Virus record (IMG/VR): IMGVR_UViG_3300022751_000034
Location: 1-34,761 of that record
Source of the DNA: a virus
Reading direction: 5' to 3' (one strand)
Length of the DNA stretch: 34,761 bases
Shown: positions 16,312-22,973 of the stretch, piece after piece
Layout: each line of letters opens with the position of its first letter
How positions within the stretch are numbered: the first letter of the stretch is position 1
Notes under the pieces: generated by a model
What the model saw: only the letters and a program-made list of their open reading frames with translations
What the model was told of the DNA's origin: nothing
Database searches by the model: none
Made by a program: the position numbers and the translations under genes

Positions 16312-16740
16312 CTAAATTATTGATAATTGTTTTAATAGCCTACTTAATTGTGATTTATTTTTAATTTTTCCTTCAAATATTGTATCTTCCCAATGCACCC
16401 AATTTCCCATTGGCGCATCTTCGCCATATCTTACAATAGTTAAATTTTGATAACATAGTTGTCCACTAATATAATAAACACTATACTCATATCTATTAGA
16501 TTTAGAATCGTACACAAATCCAAAGCTTTCTACATCTTCTCTATCAATATATTTAACCCTAAACTGTTCTGAAAACGGTTCTTCTTCATCCGCGTGTTCT
16601 TGTGTAGAATAAGCTATATTTACTAAGTCTTGGTCACAAATCTGCTTATTCCAAGTTTCTTTTCTTATTTTACATTGCCATTCACATTCAAATCCGACAT
16701 GAAATTCCTCAATACTTGGCGTGTAATATTTATTTTCCAT
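16312..16740 (-). CDS. Hypothetical protein, Bacteroidota-phage type (142 aa)
   Basis: It begins MENKYYTPSIEEFHVGFECE, which I know as the start of a family of unknown function in Bacteroidota phages. The sequence is Tyr- and Trp-rich with two C-terminal basic segments (KIKNKSQLSRLLKQL). The palindrome at 16754-16771 lies 13 bases upstream of the ATG, with AT-rich promoter-like sequence (TTATAATTAGTATATAA) beyond it, an operator-like arrangement. Confidence 0.65.
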   Translation of the reverse strand: MENKYYTPSIEEFHVGFECEWQCKIRKETWNKQICDQDLVNIAYSTQEHADEEEPFSEQFRVKYIDREDVESFGFVYDSKSNRYEYSVYYISGQLCYQNLTIVRYGEDAPMGNWVHWEDTIFEGKIKNKSQLSRLLKQLSII

Positions 16741-16753
16741 ATTTTATTGTTTT

Positions 16754-16771
16754 TTATTCAAGTTTGAATAA
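16754..16771. promoter_or_regulatory. Palindromic element TTATTCAA-GT-TTGAATAA
   Basis: A copy of the seven-member palindrome family, placed between a TATAAT-like box and the ATG at 16740, where a bound protein would block or license transcription. Confidence 0.75.
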
Positions 16772-16772
16772 T

Positions 16773-16931
16773 TTATATACTAATTATAATTCCGTTAAAC
16801 TTTCCACACCAACAGACTACTCTATCGCCTTTTCTGGATTTAATAGGTAAAATATATTTTAAACCTTTCTTTTTCAGTCTATCCTTCATTTTCCTTGAAC
16901 ATCGGCGGCTAAATCTTTTCTTAAATCTCAT
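16773..16931 (-). CDS. Very basic small protein (52 aa)
   Basis: ATG at 16931, stop at 16773-16775. The first 24 residues carry many Lys/Arg (MRFKKRFSRRCSRKMKDRLK), followed by a hydrophobic C-terminus with CWC. It could bind nucleic acid; no family recognised. The start overlaps the stop of the gene upstream (16928), consistent with translational coupling. Confidence 0.55.
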   Translation of the reverse strand: MRFKKRFSRRCSRKMKDRLKKKGLKYILPIKSRKGDRVVCWCGKFNGIIISI

Positions 16932-17110
16932 ATCTCTTTACTTTTTAAATAATACTCATATATCTCATCACTTATCCACTCTAAACTAGCAAATGGAAAA
17001 CTAGTATGACTTATCAATACATAGTCTATATCTTCCATATCATACTCCGAGAAGTAATGAAGTACTATCTTACATGGTGTTATATCTTGTGTTAGTACTA
17101 GCTTAGTCAT
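16928..17110 (-). CDS. Small hypothetical protein (60 aa)
   Basis: I take the ATG at 17110, which forms a TAATG stop/start overlap with the upstream gene; an in-frame ATG at 17119 would add three residues. The sequence is acidic and aromatic (FSEYDMEDIDYVLISH, ISDEIYEYYLKSKEI). Function unknown. Confidence 0.55.
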   Translation of the reverse strand: MTKLVLTQDITPCKIVLHYFSEYDMEDIDYVLISHTSFPFASLEWISDEIYEYYLKSKEI

Positions 17111-17307
17111 TATCTGCATCTCCTAGCTTTAATTTTCAAGGCTTTAGTGTAATTAAAAACCAAGTCATTAAATAGTTGTTTACTCAAATATGTGTCCGCC
17201 TGTTTGCCGTCAATAGTTACATATTTAGTAAAGAAGTAATGCGGATCATTCTTACACAATTCAATTTCTTTTAACATATCGGCGGATAAACCTTCTTCTT
17301 TTCCCAT
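17110..17307 (-). CDS. Small protein with a terminase-N-terminus-like motif (65 aa)
   Basis: Residues 18-37 (CKNDPHYFFTKYVTIDGKQA) follow the pattern C-x2-DP-x-YF-x3-Yv-x-I-x-G found at the N-terminus of T4-type large terminases, but no ATPase domain follows. It may be a stand-alone version or remnant; function unknown. It has its own phage-type promoter (17316-17344) ending 8 bases before the ATG. It is translationally coupled to the next gene by TAATG. Confidence 0.55.
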   Translation of the reverse strand: MGKEEGLSADMLKEIELCKNDPHYFFTKYVTIDGKQADTYLSKQLFNDLVFNYTKALKIKARRCR

Positions 17308-17315
17308 AATACACT

Positions 17316-17344
17316 CTTATACTCTATTTATCTTAAAAGGTTAC
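17316..17344 (-). promoter_or_regulatory. Phage-type promoter GTAACCTT-N15-TATAAG
   Basis: On the minus strand GTAACCTT (17344-17337) and TATAAG (17321-17316) lie 15 bases apart. The ATG at 17307 is 8 bases beyond, giving an almost leaderless transcript. Confidence 0.8.
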
Positions 17345-17346
17345 AA

Positions 17347-17565
17347 TTAATCCTGTAAAATATTTAATTCTTCTGTTAAAGCATTTCTAGTCTTAATCAA
17401 CTCAGATTTCATGCTATCCATTCCGCGCCTTCTCAACTTAGCGTTTATAAGTCTTATCTCAACCCAAATAGCTTCAATTCTATCTTCCTTAACCTTATCG
17501 GCATATTCAGCCATCTGACACATTAAGCAGGGACATCCCTTTATTATCTTATTTTCCTTTCTCAT
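17347..17565 (-). CDS. Small coiled-coil protein with CxxC (72 aa)
   Basis: The N-terminus holds CPCLMC (residues 11-16), a possible metal site. Residues 25-72 are a likely coiled coil (AIWVEIRLINAKLRRRGMDS and following). Unknown function. The stop lies 3 bases from the GTAACCTT box of the next gene. Confidence 0.55.
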   Translation of the reverse strand: MRKENKIIKGCPCLMCQMAEYADKVKEDRIEAIWVEIRLINAKLRRRGMDSMKSELIKTRNALTEELNILQD

Positions 17566-17569
17566 ATCT

Positions 17570-17746
17570 CTAATCAGGCAATTCTCCTGGATATTTTATT
17601 CTATTCTCATTTATATGTTCAAACTGACCTTCTCCAAAATAAGCATCACCTCCTATTAATTCAAATGCCGTACACCACCGTCTCCAATATCCAATAACAA
17701 ACTCTCCATCATACTTCACCCAATAATATCCTTCCTGTCTTTCCAT
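17570..17746 (-). CDS. Small Trp/Tyr-rich protein (58 aa)
   Basis: ATG at 17746 and TAG at 17570-17572. The N-terminal half, with GYYWVKYDGEFVIGYWRRW (residues 6-24), resembles short phage proteins with two beta strands rich in Trp and Tyr. Function unknown. It is packed between neighbours with 3- and 4-base gaps, and codon use matches them, which supports it as a real gene. Confidence 0.6.
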   Translation of the reverse strand: MERQEGYYWVKYDGEFVIGYWRRWCTAFELIGGDAYFGEGQFEHINENRIKYPGELPD

Positions 17747-17749
17747 TAT

Positions 17750-18019
17750 TTATCTTTTTAAATTTTCAATCTTAAAATGAAACTCCCAATCTTTAACAGT
17801 ATATCCCTTACTATAATCCTCGCCTATATAATCCTTCATAAACGAATCTAAGCTACCCCACTTATAAAATGGACTTCTTATAATGTCATTGCCTATGCGT
17901 AAGCTTAATGCCATTCTATCCCATTCATATTCACGTATCCTCTGCTTCAAATCAAATTCCCACATTTGTAATTTATAACCAATCTGACGAAACCTATTAT
18001 CTATTTCTTGCTCTTCCAT
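17750..18019 (-). CDS. Hypothetical helical protein (89 aa)
   Basis: No recognised family. The first half is an amphipathic helix (NRFRQIGYKLQMWEFDLKQR), and the C-terminus is Lys-rich and aromatic. The start overlaps the stop of the 129-aa gene by one base (18019), so they are translated together. Confidence 0.55.
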   Translation of the reverse strand: MEEQEIDNRFRQIGYKLQMWEFDLKQRIREYEWDRMALSLRIGNDIIRSPFYKWGSLDSFMKDYIGEDYSKGYTVKDWEFHFKIENLKR

Positions 18020-18408
18020 TATAAATCTTTTAAAATTAATTCTTCTTTATCTAAAGCATATACTAAATTCTGAATCTGATGAACAAATTCAATATCAACT
18101 TCACGACTATAACTACCAGTTACAGTACTGTCAAATTCTAAACTAACATTAATCCCTTTATCACTTAAAAAAACCTCAATACAACCCATAAAATAGGAAC
18201 CGCCAACTTTCCTAAAACCTAGTCTAATTAACCACTCTTCATTTAACTCTATTCCATTCACATCATCTTGCTCACAAATAAAGGTAGCTTCTCTTAATTT
18301 AACTAGCGTAGTAGTTACTACACCTTCTGCTAAGCCTATAACTTCCTCAATCCTATCACTTACACCATAAACTAAATTACCTAGTCTTAAATCTCTTGTA
18401 TCTACCAT
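18019..18408 (-). CDS. Hypothetical protein of a Bacteroidota phage family (129 aa)
   Basis: It begins MVDTRDLRLGNLVYG and ends with FVHQIQNLVYALDKEELILK. I know this DLRLGN...VHQLQNL...EEL pattern as a frequent family of unknown function in Bacteroidota phages and prophages. It is the first gene of the long minus-strand block, with a phage-type promoter (18424-18453) 15 bases upstream, so it is probably expressed early. Confidence 0.7.
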   Translation of the reverse strand: MVDTRDLRLGNLVYGVSDRIEEVIGLAEGVVTTTLVKLREATFICEQDDVNGIELNEEWLIRLGFRKVGGSYFMGCIEVFLSDKGINVSLEFDSTVTGSYSREVDIEFVHQIQNLVYALDKEELILKDL

Positions 18409-18423
18409 ATCTATTTTTTATAC

Positions 18424-18453
18424 CTTATACGATACCTATTTATAAAAGGTTAC
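18424..18453 (-). promoter_or_regulatory. Phage-type promoter GTAACCTT-N16-TATAAG
   Basis: GTAACCTT at 18453-18446 and TATAAG at 18429-18424 on the minus strand. It is the leading promoter of the minus-strand block. Confidence 0.8.
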
Positions 18454-18613
18454 ATAAATATCTAAATAAATATTATGATTAAAATCTACAACAAAAAATT
18501 TTTATAAAAATAATTTAAGTTACGGTACTATATGGCTTGATTTTGGAAATAGGAATCAAGTTGCCCTAGTGGGGGTAGTCAAATCGTACAGACAAATACT
18601 TTAGGGATTGAAA

Positions 18614-18649
18614 TTAGGAATTTAATTGTGGTTAGGAATTAGGTTGTGG
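18614..18649. repeat. Tandem direct repeat, two 18-bp units
   Basis: TTAGGAATTTAATTGTGG is followed directly by TTAGGAATTAGGTTGTGG (16 of 18 identical). Degenerate related strings (TTAGGGATTG at 18601, ATAGGAATCA near 18550) lie just upstream. Confidence 0.7.
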
Positions 18650-18823
18650 TCCTATTAGAATAGTATTGGTTGTGTTATGTACTCCTATAAAATTAGATAT
18701 ATACTCTCATAGATTTATATTGCTTCTCTCATCCGCCGACCTGCTGCTGCTTATAATTTATAGCTACTCATCCGCAACCATACAAGCCAATCAATACTCA
18801 TCCTAATATAACACACCTCTTTT

Positions 18824-18841
18824 TTATTCAAAGTTGAATAA
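18824..18841. promoter_or_regulatory. Palindromic element TTATTCAA-AG-TTGAATAA
   Basis: A copy of the seven-member family in the middle of the divergent control region. Confidence 0.7.
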
Positions 18842-18866
18842 TTCCAGTATATATTTATCCGATTAT

Positions 18867-18973
18867 CCGACAACAAACGAATAAAGACTACTTACCACTC
18901 ATCATTGATTAATACCGTTTGTGTAATAATTGGGATTTAACAAATTGTGGCATGCTTAACCGACTACAAACGG
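18867..18973 (+). repeat. Iteron-like CCGAC(A/T)ACAAACG repeats
   Basis: CCGACAACAAACGA (18867-18880) and CCGACTACAAACGG (18960-18973) lie here, with a third copy CCGACAACAAACGG at 19974-19987 and a partial inverted copy CCGTTTGTGT at 18915-18924. Copies are preceded by TAT or TAA and followed by AT-rich sequence. Confidence 0.6.
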
Positions 18974-18977
18974 ATAA

Positions 18978-19150
18978 TTAAGCGGTGTAAGTTGGCGGAT
19001 AATATCAATTAGTTCTAATCGCTTAGAATCGCTTATAATATTTCGCCTGTACATTTGTACGGTTTATTCAATTTATAGTCAATTAGGATCATTTGACCAC
19101 TTATAAGAGTATTTTACCGCTTATATGATAGATTATACCACTCGTGTAAT
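18978..19150. repeat. CCGCTTAT-type repeat cluster
   Basis: Related octamers occur as TTACACCGCTTAA (18990-18978, inverted), ATCGCTTAG (near 19018), ATCGCTTAT (near 19028), ACCACTTAT (near 19097), ACCGCTTAT (near 19116) and ACCACTCGT (near 19137). The last three are about 20 bases apart, two helical turns. Confidence 0.5.
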
Positions 19151-19265
19151 TTAACAACAGTAAACTAAATTTGGCACGGCATATTCGGCGGATATTTAAA
19201 CGAAATAAATTACACGAACGGTTTTATAAGCTGATAGAAAACATTATCATTCACTTTAGTATATA

Positions 19266-19273
19266 TATCTTTG
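19266..19273 (+). promoter_or_regulatory. Host-type -7 box TATCTTTG
   Basis: TATCTTTG matches TANNTTTG and lies 43 bases upstream of the ATG at 19317. It is the best candidate for starting the plus-strand early block. No strong -33 TTTG is seen. Confidence 0.45.
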
Positions 19274-19316
19274 AATAAGGAAACAAACTAATATAAACCT
19301 TTAAAATATAGAAACA

Positions 19317-19634
19317 ATGAGCCAATTTAACAAGTACGAGTTTTTAAGAAACTTAAACGAAGAATTAACAAACCAAATCGAAAACGGTAATATTGATAAT
19401 GAGGACCAAATCCAGGAGTATATCGATAGTGAACTGGATAACGCTTGTATTTATTATAGAACTTGTTTTGAGATAGCAATGGAGTTAAATTTAACAGACT
19501 TCACCGACTTTGACATGGGAGAAGCTAAAAATATAAGTCAATTAGCTTATTTTGGTTTATACGAGTTAGTTAATAACGAGTTAGACAGAAGCGAATTAAT
19601 AGAGTTAATTGAACAAAAACAGGAAGAAAAATAG
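19317..19634 (+). CDS. Hypothetical acidic protein, Bacteroidota family (105 aa)
   Basis: Acidic and helical, with IQEYIDSELDNACIYYRTCF (residues 32-51) and ISQLAYFGLYELVNNEL. I recall this pattern (DNACIYY..C...I..L....F) from small proteins on Bacteroidota plasmids and phages, function unknown. It is the first gene of the plus-strand block behind the divergent control region. Its small size, acidity and position suggest an early regulator or host-takeover factor (inference). Confidence 0.65.
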   Translation: MSQFNKYEFLRNLNEELTNQIENGNIDNEDQIQEYIDSELDNACIYYRTCFEIAMELNLTDFTDFDMGEAKNISQLAYFGLYELVNNELDRSELIELIEQKQEEK

Positions 19635-19716
19635 CAGTAAGGTGTCAAACCGCCACCGAGCGAATACCAATGTTTACAGGCTTTTAACATTTTTAACCCC
19701 TTAAAAAAATACGATT

Positions 19717-19953
19717 ATGAAAAATCCACAAATAACCACAAAATTACGTCACATGATGGCGGATGAAAGAAAAGAAAAATTAAGCGTAATTGCTTGTATT
19801 ATAGATGATTACAGGGAAATAGCACCTCATTTAGTTAATGGTGATACTTTTGACGCTTTATACGAGCTAGAAATGTATGAACTAAACGATATTTTATCTG
19901 ATTTAACTTCTGCAATGTTCTGTGAATGCTTGGTATCAGTAGGAAAAATATAA
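19717..19953 (+). CDS. Small acidic hypothetical protein (78 aa)
   Basis: No recognised family. Helical and acidic (ALYELEMYELNDILSDLTSA), ending with two cysteines (FCECLVSVGKI). It follows the previous gene after an 82-base gap that shows no other feature. It ends 20 bases before the third CCGACAACAAACGG repeat (19974-19987). Confidence 0.55.
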   Translation: MKNPQITTKLRHMMADERKEKLSVIACIIDDYREIAPHLVNGDTFDALYELEMYELNDILSDLTSAMFCECLVSVGKI

Positions 19954-20052
19954 TATCCCATAATATAAGCTATCCGACAACAAACGGTTACACTTGGAAA
20001 AGTAATAAGTAATAGGTATAATAAACGAATTAATAATTTAAAATATAAAGAT

Positions 20053-20343
20053 ATGGAAACGATAGTAAAAGGTATAGCATTTAAGCGTATTAAAAGAGAT
20101 ATAAACGGCAATCCTAGGTATGTTACACACTTTCTTAACTTGGTTAATGAACGTGAGAGAGAAGAAGATAGAGCACGTAGAGCTAATACATTTGGTAATA
20201 GTGATTTATATACTGTGGCTATTAAGAGAGCTAATAAACTAGGTGGTAGAAAGTATCATAATAAACAATATGGAGGAGGTATAGTGTTTCAGTCATATAA
20301 CTTAGATGATTTAGCTATACGTATAAAAGAGTCTGTTAAATAA
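20053..20343 (+). CDS. Basic hypothetical protein, Bacteroidota family (96 aa)
   Basis: It contains GIAFKRIKRDINGNPRYVTH (residues 7-26) and KRANKLGGRKYHNKQYGGG (58-76), a pattern I recognise from many Bacteroidota mobile elements and phages, function unknown. The net basic charge suggests nucleic-acid binding. A repeat of the origin-type 14-mer lies upstream (19974-19987), and a GC-rich repeat element starts 4 bases after the stop. Confidence 0.65.
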   Translation: METIVKGIAFKRIKRDINGNPRYVTHFLNLVNEREREEDRARRANTFGNSDLYTVAIKRANKLGGRKYHNKQYGGGIVFQSYNLDDLAIRIKESVK

Positions 20344-20346
20344 TTT

Positions 20347-20436
20347 GGGCGTTACCCTAAAGGGTCGGGCTGTCGCTTCAAGTCCTCGGCTTCGCTTGCT
20401 CTTCGCCTGTGGGCTATCCGCTTGCATCCCTAACGC
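20347..20436 (+). repeat. GC-rich Bacteroidota-type repeat (GGGCGTTACC...ATCCCTAACGC)
   Basis: This 90-bp stretch counts 55 G or C (61%) in an otherwise AT-rich genome. It begins GGGCGTTACCCTAAAGGGTC, contains GGGCTATCCGCTTGCATCCC, and ends in ATCCCTAACGC, with GCGTTA/TAACGC as inverted ends. From memory, very similar elements recur in Bacteroidota chromosomes and plasmids just downstream of genes. Its function is unknown; host-derived transfer is likely. Confidence 0.65.
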
Positions 20437-20509
20437 ATTAAATAGTAAAAAGGAAGTATGATGTTAAATGAGTATTAACCGCCGTTAAATGGCTTAAAAA
20501 TTAGAAATT

Positions 20510-20710
20510 ATGAACTTAATAGAAAATACCAATGGAAATAATATTTGTCAATGTAATAATTGCGATACTGTAATGTTTGACGAGAATCCGCAAATTGGCG
20601 CTAAAAAATATAGCAAGCCTAACAATGTAATAGTTTTCACGATGGAATTTATAGAAGGTATATGCGTTTGTCCTAAATGCAAAACAGATGAATTTTTAAA
20701 GGACTTATAA
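20510..20710 (+). CDS. Small zinc-ribbon protein (66 aa)
   Basis: Two cysteine knuckles, CQCNNC (residues 13-18) and CVCPKC (52-57), should bind one zinc ion in a rubredoxin-like ribbon. Between them lies a beta-rich stretch (GAKKYSKPNNVIVFTMEFIE). Such proteins bind nucleic acid or protein partners; the target is unknown. It is followed 2 bases after the stop by a phage-type promoter (20712-20741). Confidence 0.65.
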   Translation: MNLIENTNGNNICQCNNCDTVMFDENPQIGAKKYSKPNNVIVFTMEFIEGICVCPKCKTDEFLKDL

Positions 20711-20711
20711 T

Positions 20712-20741
20712 GTAACCTTATCAATTAATTAATCGTATAAA
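20712..20741 (+). promoter_or_regulatory. Phage-type promoter GTAACCTT-N16-TATAAA
   Basis: GTAACCTT at 20712-20719 and TATAAA at 20736-20741. The next start is 89 bases downstream (20831), a longer leader than at the other copies. Confidence 0.75.
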
Positions 20742-20830
20742 TAAATCTAAATATTGGCGGTTGTTCTCATTTATGAGTAGCCTTGACACTAGGAGTATTC
20801 GCCGCCGATATTTAATAATAAAATGTAACC

Positions 20831-20956
20831 ATGAGAGAAATACTGCTAAAATCAAAGTATTGGGATAATTTTAACCTCGACTTATACCTCAGATACTTAG
20901 AAAGACAATTAGAATTAGAGGATAGTAATAACAATTTAAATACTGAGAAACCATGA
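20831..20956 (+). CDS. Small protein coupled to the next gene (41 aa)
   Basis: ATG at 20831 and TGA at 20954-20956, which overlaps the ATG of the next gene as ATGA. The sequence is helical and amphipathic (FNLDLYLRYLERQLELEDSN). The 4-base overlap and promoter upstream support it as real. Function unknown. Confidence 0.55.
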   Translation: MREILLKSKYWDNFNLDLYLRYLERQLELEDSNNNLNTEKP

Positions 20957-21429
20957 AACATTTATTTATACCATACGAATTAGCCATTATTGCTAAAGAA
21001 AAAGGATTTGATGAGCCTTGTTTTACTTGGTATTTACGTAATAAAAAAATCCAATTTGGTCTTAGTGATGATACTGGAATTGATACATTCAAAAACTCAC
21101 AAGCTACGTGTCATAATCCTTTATTAGCCGCACCGCTTTATCAACAAATAGTTGATTGGTTTAGAGAAAAACATGGCATTGAGATACAAGCATTTCAATT
21201 ATCCAAAACTCAAGCTGCTTACGGGATAACGTTTATTGAAACGTATCCTGAAAAATATAATGAAAAAGATATGTTTGAGTATACAAACACAACTCAAATA
21301 ATGAATGAAATTGAGTTAAAAGAGAAGAGGGGCATTAAAATTCCATGCGCAAAAGAAATAGCAAAAGAAAATTATACTATTGAAGAAGCATTAAACAAAG
21401 CAATAGAAGAAGCATTTAAACTAATCTAA
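20953..21429 (+). CDS. Hypothetical protein of a Bacteroidota mobile-element family (158 aa)
   Basis: It begins MKHLFIPYELAIIAKEKGFD and contains PLYQQIVDWFREKHGIEIQ (residues 61-79), a pattern I know as a widespread family of unknown function in Bacteroidota phages and conjugative elements. A C-terminal helix carries a repeated IEEALNKAIEEAFKLI. It is translationally coupled to the 41-aa protein. No catalytic motif seen. Confidence 0.7.
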   Translation: MKHLFIPYELAIIAKEKGFDEPCFTWYLRNKKIQFGLSDDTGIDTFKNSQATCHNPLLAAPLYQQIVDWFREKHGIEIQAFQLSKTQAAYGITFIETYPEKYNEKDMFEYTNTTQIMNEIELKEKRGIKIPCAKEIAKENYTIEEALNKAIEEAFKLI

Positions 21430-21440
21430 AACATATAACC

Positions 21441-21725
21441 ATGAAAAACTACACTAAATCAGATCAAATTAATATAGAGGCTTTTAAATCCCTTATTAAA
21501 CTAGTAAATAATGATATAATGGACGTTAAATGCATTTCATCCGCGAATAGTGAACGAGCTAAACAGATTTTTAAGCTATATCAACAGAAATCTAATCTAA
21601 TTGAGAACGCTAAAAGTCATTATCCTGAGATAGACTGGTTGACAATAGCAGTAGGTAGAGAGCCGGAACACGATAAAAGACAATTAGTTAAGGTATTAGT
21701 AGAAACTAAGTTTAATTTTAACTAA
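21441..21725 (+). CDS. Hypothetical protein (94 aa)
   Basis: No recognised family. Helical, lysine-rich, with SERAKQIFKLYQQKSNLIEN in the middle and HDKRQLVKVLVETKFNF at the end. It starts 11 bases after the preceding stop, in the same operon. Confidence 0.55.
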   Translation: MKNYTKSDQINIEAFKSLIKLVNNDIMDVKCISSANSERAKQIFKLYQQKSNLIENAKSHYPEIDWLTIAVGREPEHDKRQLVKVLVETKFNFN

Positions 21726-21768
21726 TATTTAAAAGGAATTATAATATAAATCACTTAAAATCAATATT

Positions 21769-21903
21769 ATGGAAGAGCAATTTAAATTCATGCACCAATT
21801 ATCAGGAATACATTTGGTAATTAAATCAATATCTAAAGACGGCGCAATAGCAATTTTAACAAAAATAGTTACACAACCTAACCATTGGACTTATTATAAA
21901 TAA
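21769..21903 (+). CDS. Small hypothetical protein (44 aa)
   Basis: ATG at 21769, TAA at 21901-21903. The sequence includes LSGIHLVIKSISKDGAIAIL and ends NHWTYYK. It is preceded by the leader AAAAGGAATTATAATATAAA, related to that before 22359. It lies two bases before the next start. Function unknown. Confidence 0.5.
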   Translation: MEEQFKFMHQLSGIHLVIKSISKDGAIAILTKIVTQPNHWTYYK

Positions 21904-21905
21904 CC

Positions 21906-22127
21906 ATGATACACACTATACTTCCATATAATACAGTAATTAAATCTATGACTTACCATAATGAGGTAATAACAATAGAATTTAAGAAACAAAACTATAA
22001 ACGTGTGTATAGTATATCTATGGAACTTGCATACCGATTATTTTATACTAAATCAGCGAGCGAGTGCCTTAAAGTTTACAACGAAATCAAACAAAAATGT
22101 ACAGTATTAACAGTTAAAAACATATAA
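21906..22127 (+). CDS. KTSC-like small protein (73 aa)
   Basis: VIKSMTYHNEVITIEFKKQN (residues 11-30) followed by YKRVYSISMELAYRLFYTKS resembles the KTSC domain (S..Y......l.i.F.....Y.y..v....y..l....S). The match is weaker than for the protein at 34104. KTSC proteins are short, phage-associated and of unknown biochemical role; single-stranded RNA binding has been proposed. Start 2 bases after the previous stop. Confidence 0.5.
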   Translation: MIHTILPYNTVIKSMTYHNEVITIEFKKQNYKRVYSISMELAYRLFYTKSASECLKVYNEIKQKCTVLTVKNI

Positions 22128-22129
22128 TT

Positions 22130-22297
22130 ATGTACGATATAAGAAAATCAATAAAAGGTTACAGTATTGACAAGAAGGAAGGTAATTACTGGATATTTAT
22201 AGCTAAATTTAGTAGTAAAAAAGCCTGCCGTAAGTATATAAATAGCAAGCAACCGCAAAATATTAATCCAATAATCCAACAAACAACACTTTTTTAA
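22130..22297 (+). CDS. Small basic protein (55 aa)
   Basis: ATG at 22130, TAA at 22295-22297. The N-terminus is basic with a beta hairpin (SIKGYSIDKKEGNYWIFIAK), then KFSSKKACRKYINSKQ. Function unknown. The gap to the preceding stop is 2 bases, and its own stop lies 8 bases before the palindrome at 22306-22323. Confidence 0.55.
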   Translation: MYDIRKSIKGYSIDKKEGNYWIFIAKFSSKKACRKYINSKQPQNINPIIQQTTLF

Positions 22298-22305
22298 CCG
22301 CTTTT

Positions 22306-22323
22306 TTATTCAAACTTGAATAA
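22306..22323. promoter_or_regulatory. Palindromic element TTATTCAA-AC-TTGAATAA
   Basis: A copy of the seven-member family, 35 bases before the ATG at 22359. TTTATAAT follows 13 bases after its end, so the palindrome occupies the -35 region. Confidence 0.75.
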
Positions 22324-22358
22324 TTTTAAACAGGATTTATAATTTAAAACTAGAAAAT

Positions 22359-22688
22359 ATGAAAAACAAACTAAAAATAGGTCAAGTTGTTTATGCAGAA
22401 CCCATTAATAATGCAGCTAGATACCATAAAAATATAAAAGAGTTTGTGATAGAATCACTTGGAAATAAATACTTTACAGTTAAAAATGAATACGAGCGTA
22501 CACATAGAAATAAATTTTCTTACGAAACAATGTGTGATGTAACTGGATACTCTCCTGATTATCAAATACATCTTTCAAAAAAAGAAATAGAAGATAAGCT
22601 AGAATATCCAATGATATTAAAATCTATTAATGATAAGTTAAATAAAATGTCAACAGATGAACTTAAAGAAATATTAAAAGAACTATAA
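22359..22688 (+). CDS. Hypothetical protein (109 aa)
   Basis: The N-terminus (LKIGQVVYAEPINNAARYHK) looks like a small beta-barrel opening, and the C-terminus is helical and charged (KSINDKLNKMSTDELKEILK). No recognised family. It has its own operator-like palindrome and TATAAT box upstream. Confidence 0.55.
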   Translation: MKNKLKIGQVVYAEPINNAARYHKNIKEFVIESLGNKYFTVKNEYERTHRNKFSYETMCDVTGYSPDYQIHLSKKEIEDKLEYPMILKSINDKLNKMSTDELKEILKEL

Positions 22689-22690
22689 AT

Positions 22691-22948
22691 ATGGAAACTC
22701 ATTTAAACATATCATTAGAAGGAGAAGAACTGGAATACAAAGTAAGGTATTCAAGGTATAGAGAAACATCGTCAGATGAAGCAGAAATCGTTATAGATGG
22801 AATTTACTTAGACGATAAAGAATTGATGCACTTATTTTCAGATGATGTGATAGAAAATATCAAAGACGATTGTGAACGTCATTATAATCGTATGCAACTC
22901 ATTTGGATGCGTGAACGCGACGATAGATTCTCATCCGCCGATGTGTAA
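22691..22948 (+). CDS. Acidic hypothetical protein (85 aa)
   Basis: Asp/Glu-rich, with a beta-like start (METHLNISLEGEELEYKVRY) and a helical end (DDVIENIKDDCERHYNRMQL). It follows the previous gene by 2 bases. Its last codons (SSADV) contain the ATCCGCCGA motif in a frame that reads Ser-Ala-Asp with rare codons. It is the last plus-strand gene before the convergent junction, where I see no terminator hairpin. Confidence 0.55.
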   Translation: METHLNISLEGEELEYKVRYSRYRETSSDEAEIVIDGIYLDDKELMHLFSDDVIENIKDDCERHYNRMQLIWMRERDDRFSSADV

Positions 22949-22973
22949 TTTTAAAAAGGATTTATAATGCAAA

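Larger units (their letters stand above)
18454..19316. other. Divergent non-coding region, candidate origin/control region
   Basis: No convincing gene is present in about 860 bases between diverging gene blocks. The region holds a two-unit tandem repeat (18614-18649), one palindrome (18824-18841), CCGAC-type 14-mers (18867, 18960), CCGCTTA-type repeats (18978-19150), two ATCCGCCGA sites (18731-18739 plus strand, 19185-19193 as reverse complement), a GTACATTTGTAC palindrome (19049-19060) and AT-rich stretches. Such repeat clustering at a divergent switch is typical of replication origins or master control regions; which applies here is not shown. Confidence 0.5.

Noticed and set aside
22153-22170. 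AAGGTTAC inside the 55-aa gene as a further phage-type promoter
   Set aside because: No partner box at 15-16 bases, and it lies within coding sequence.
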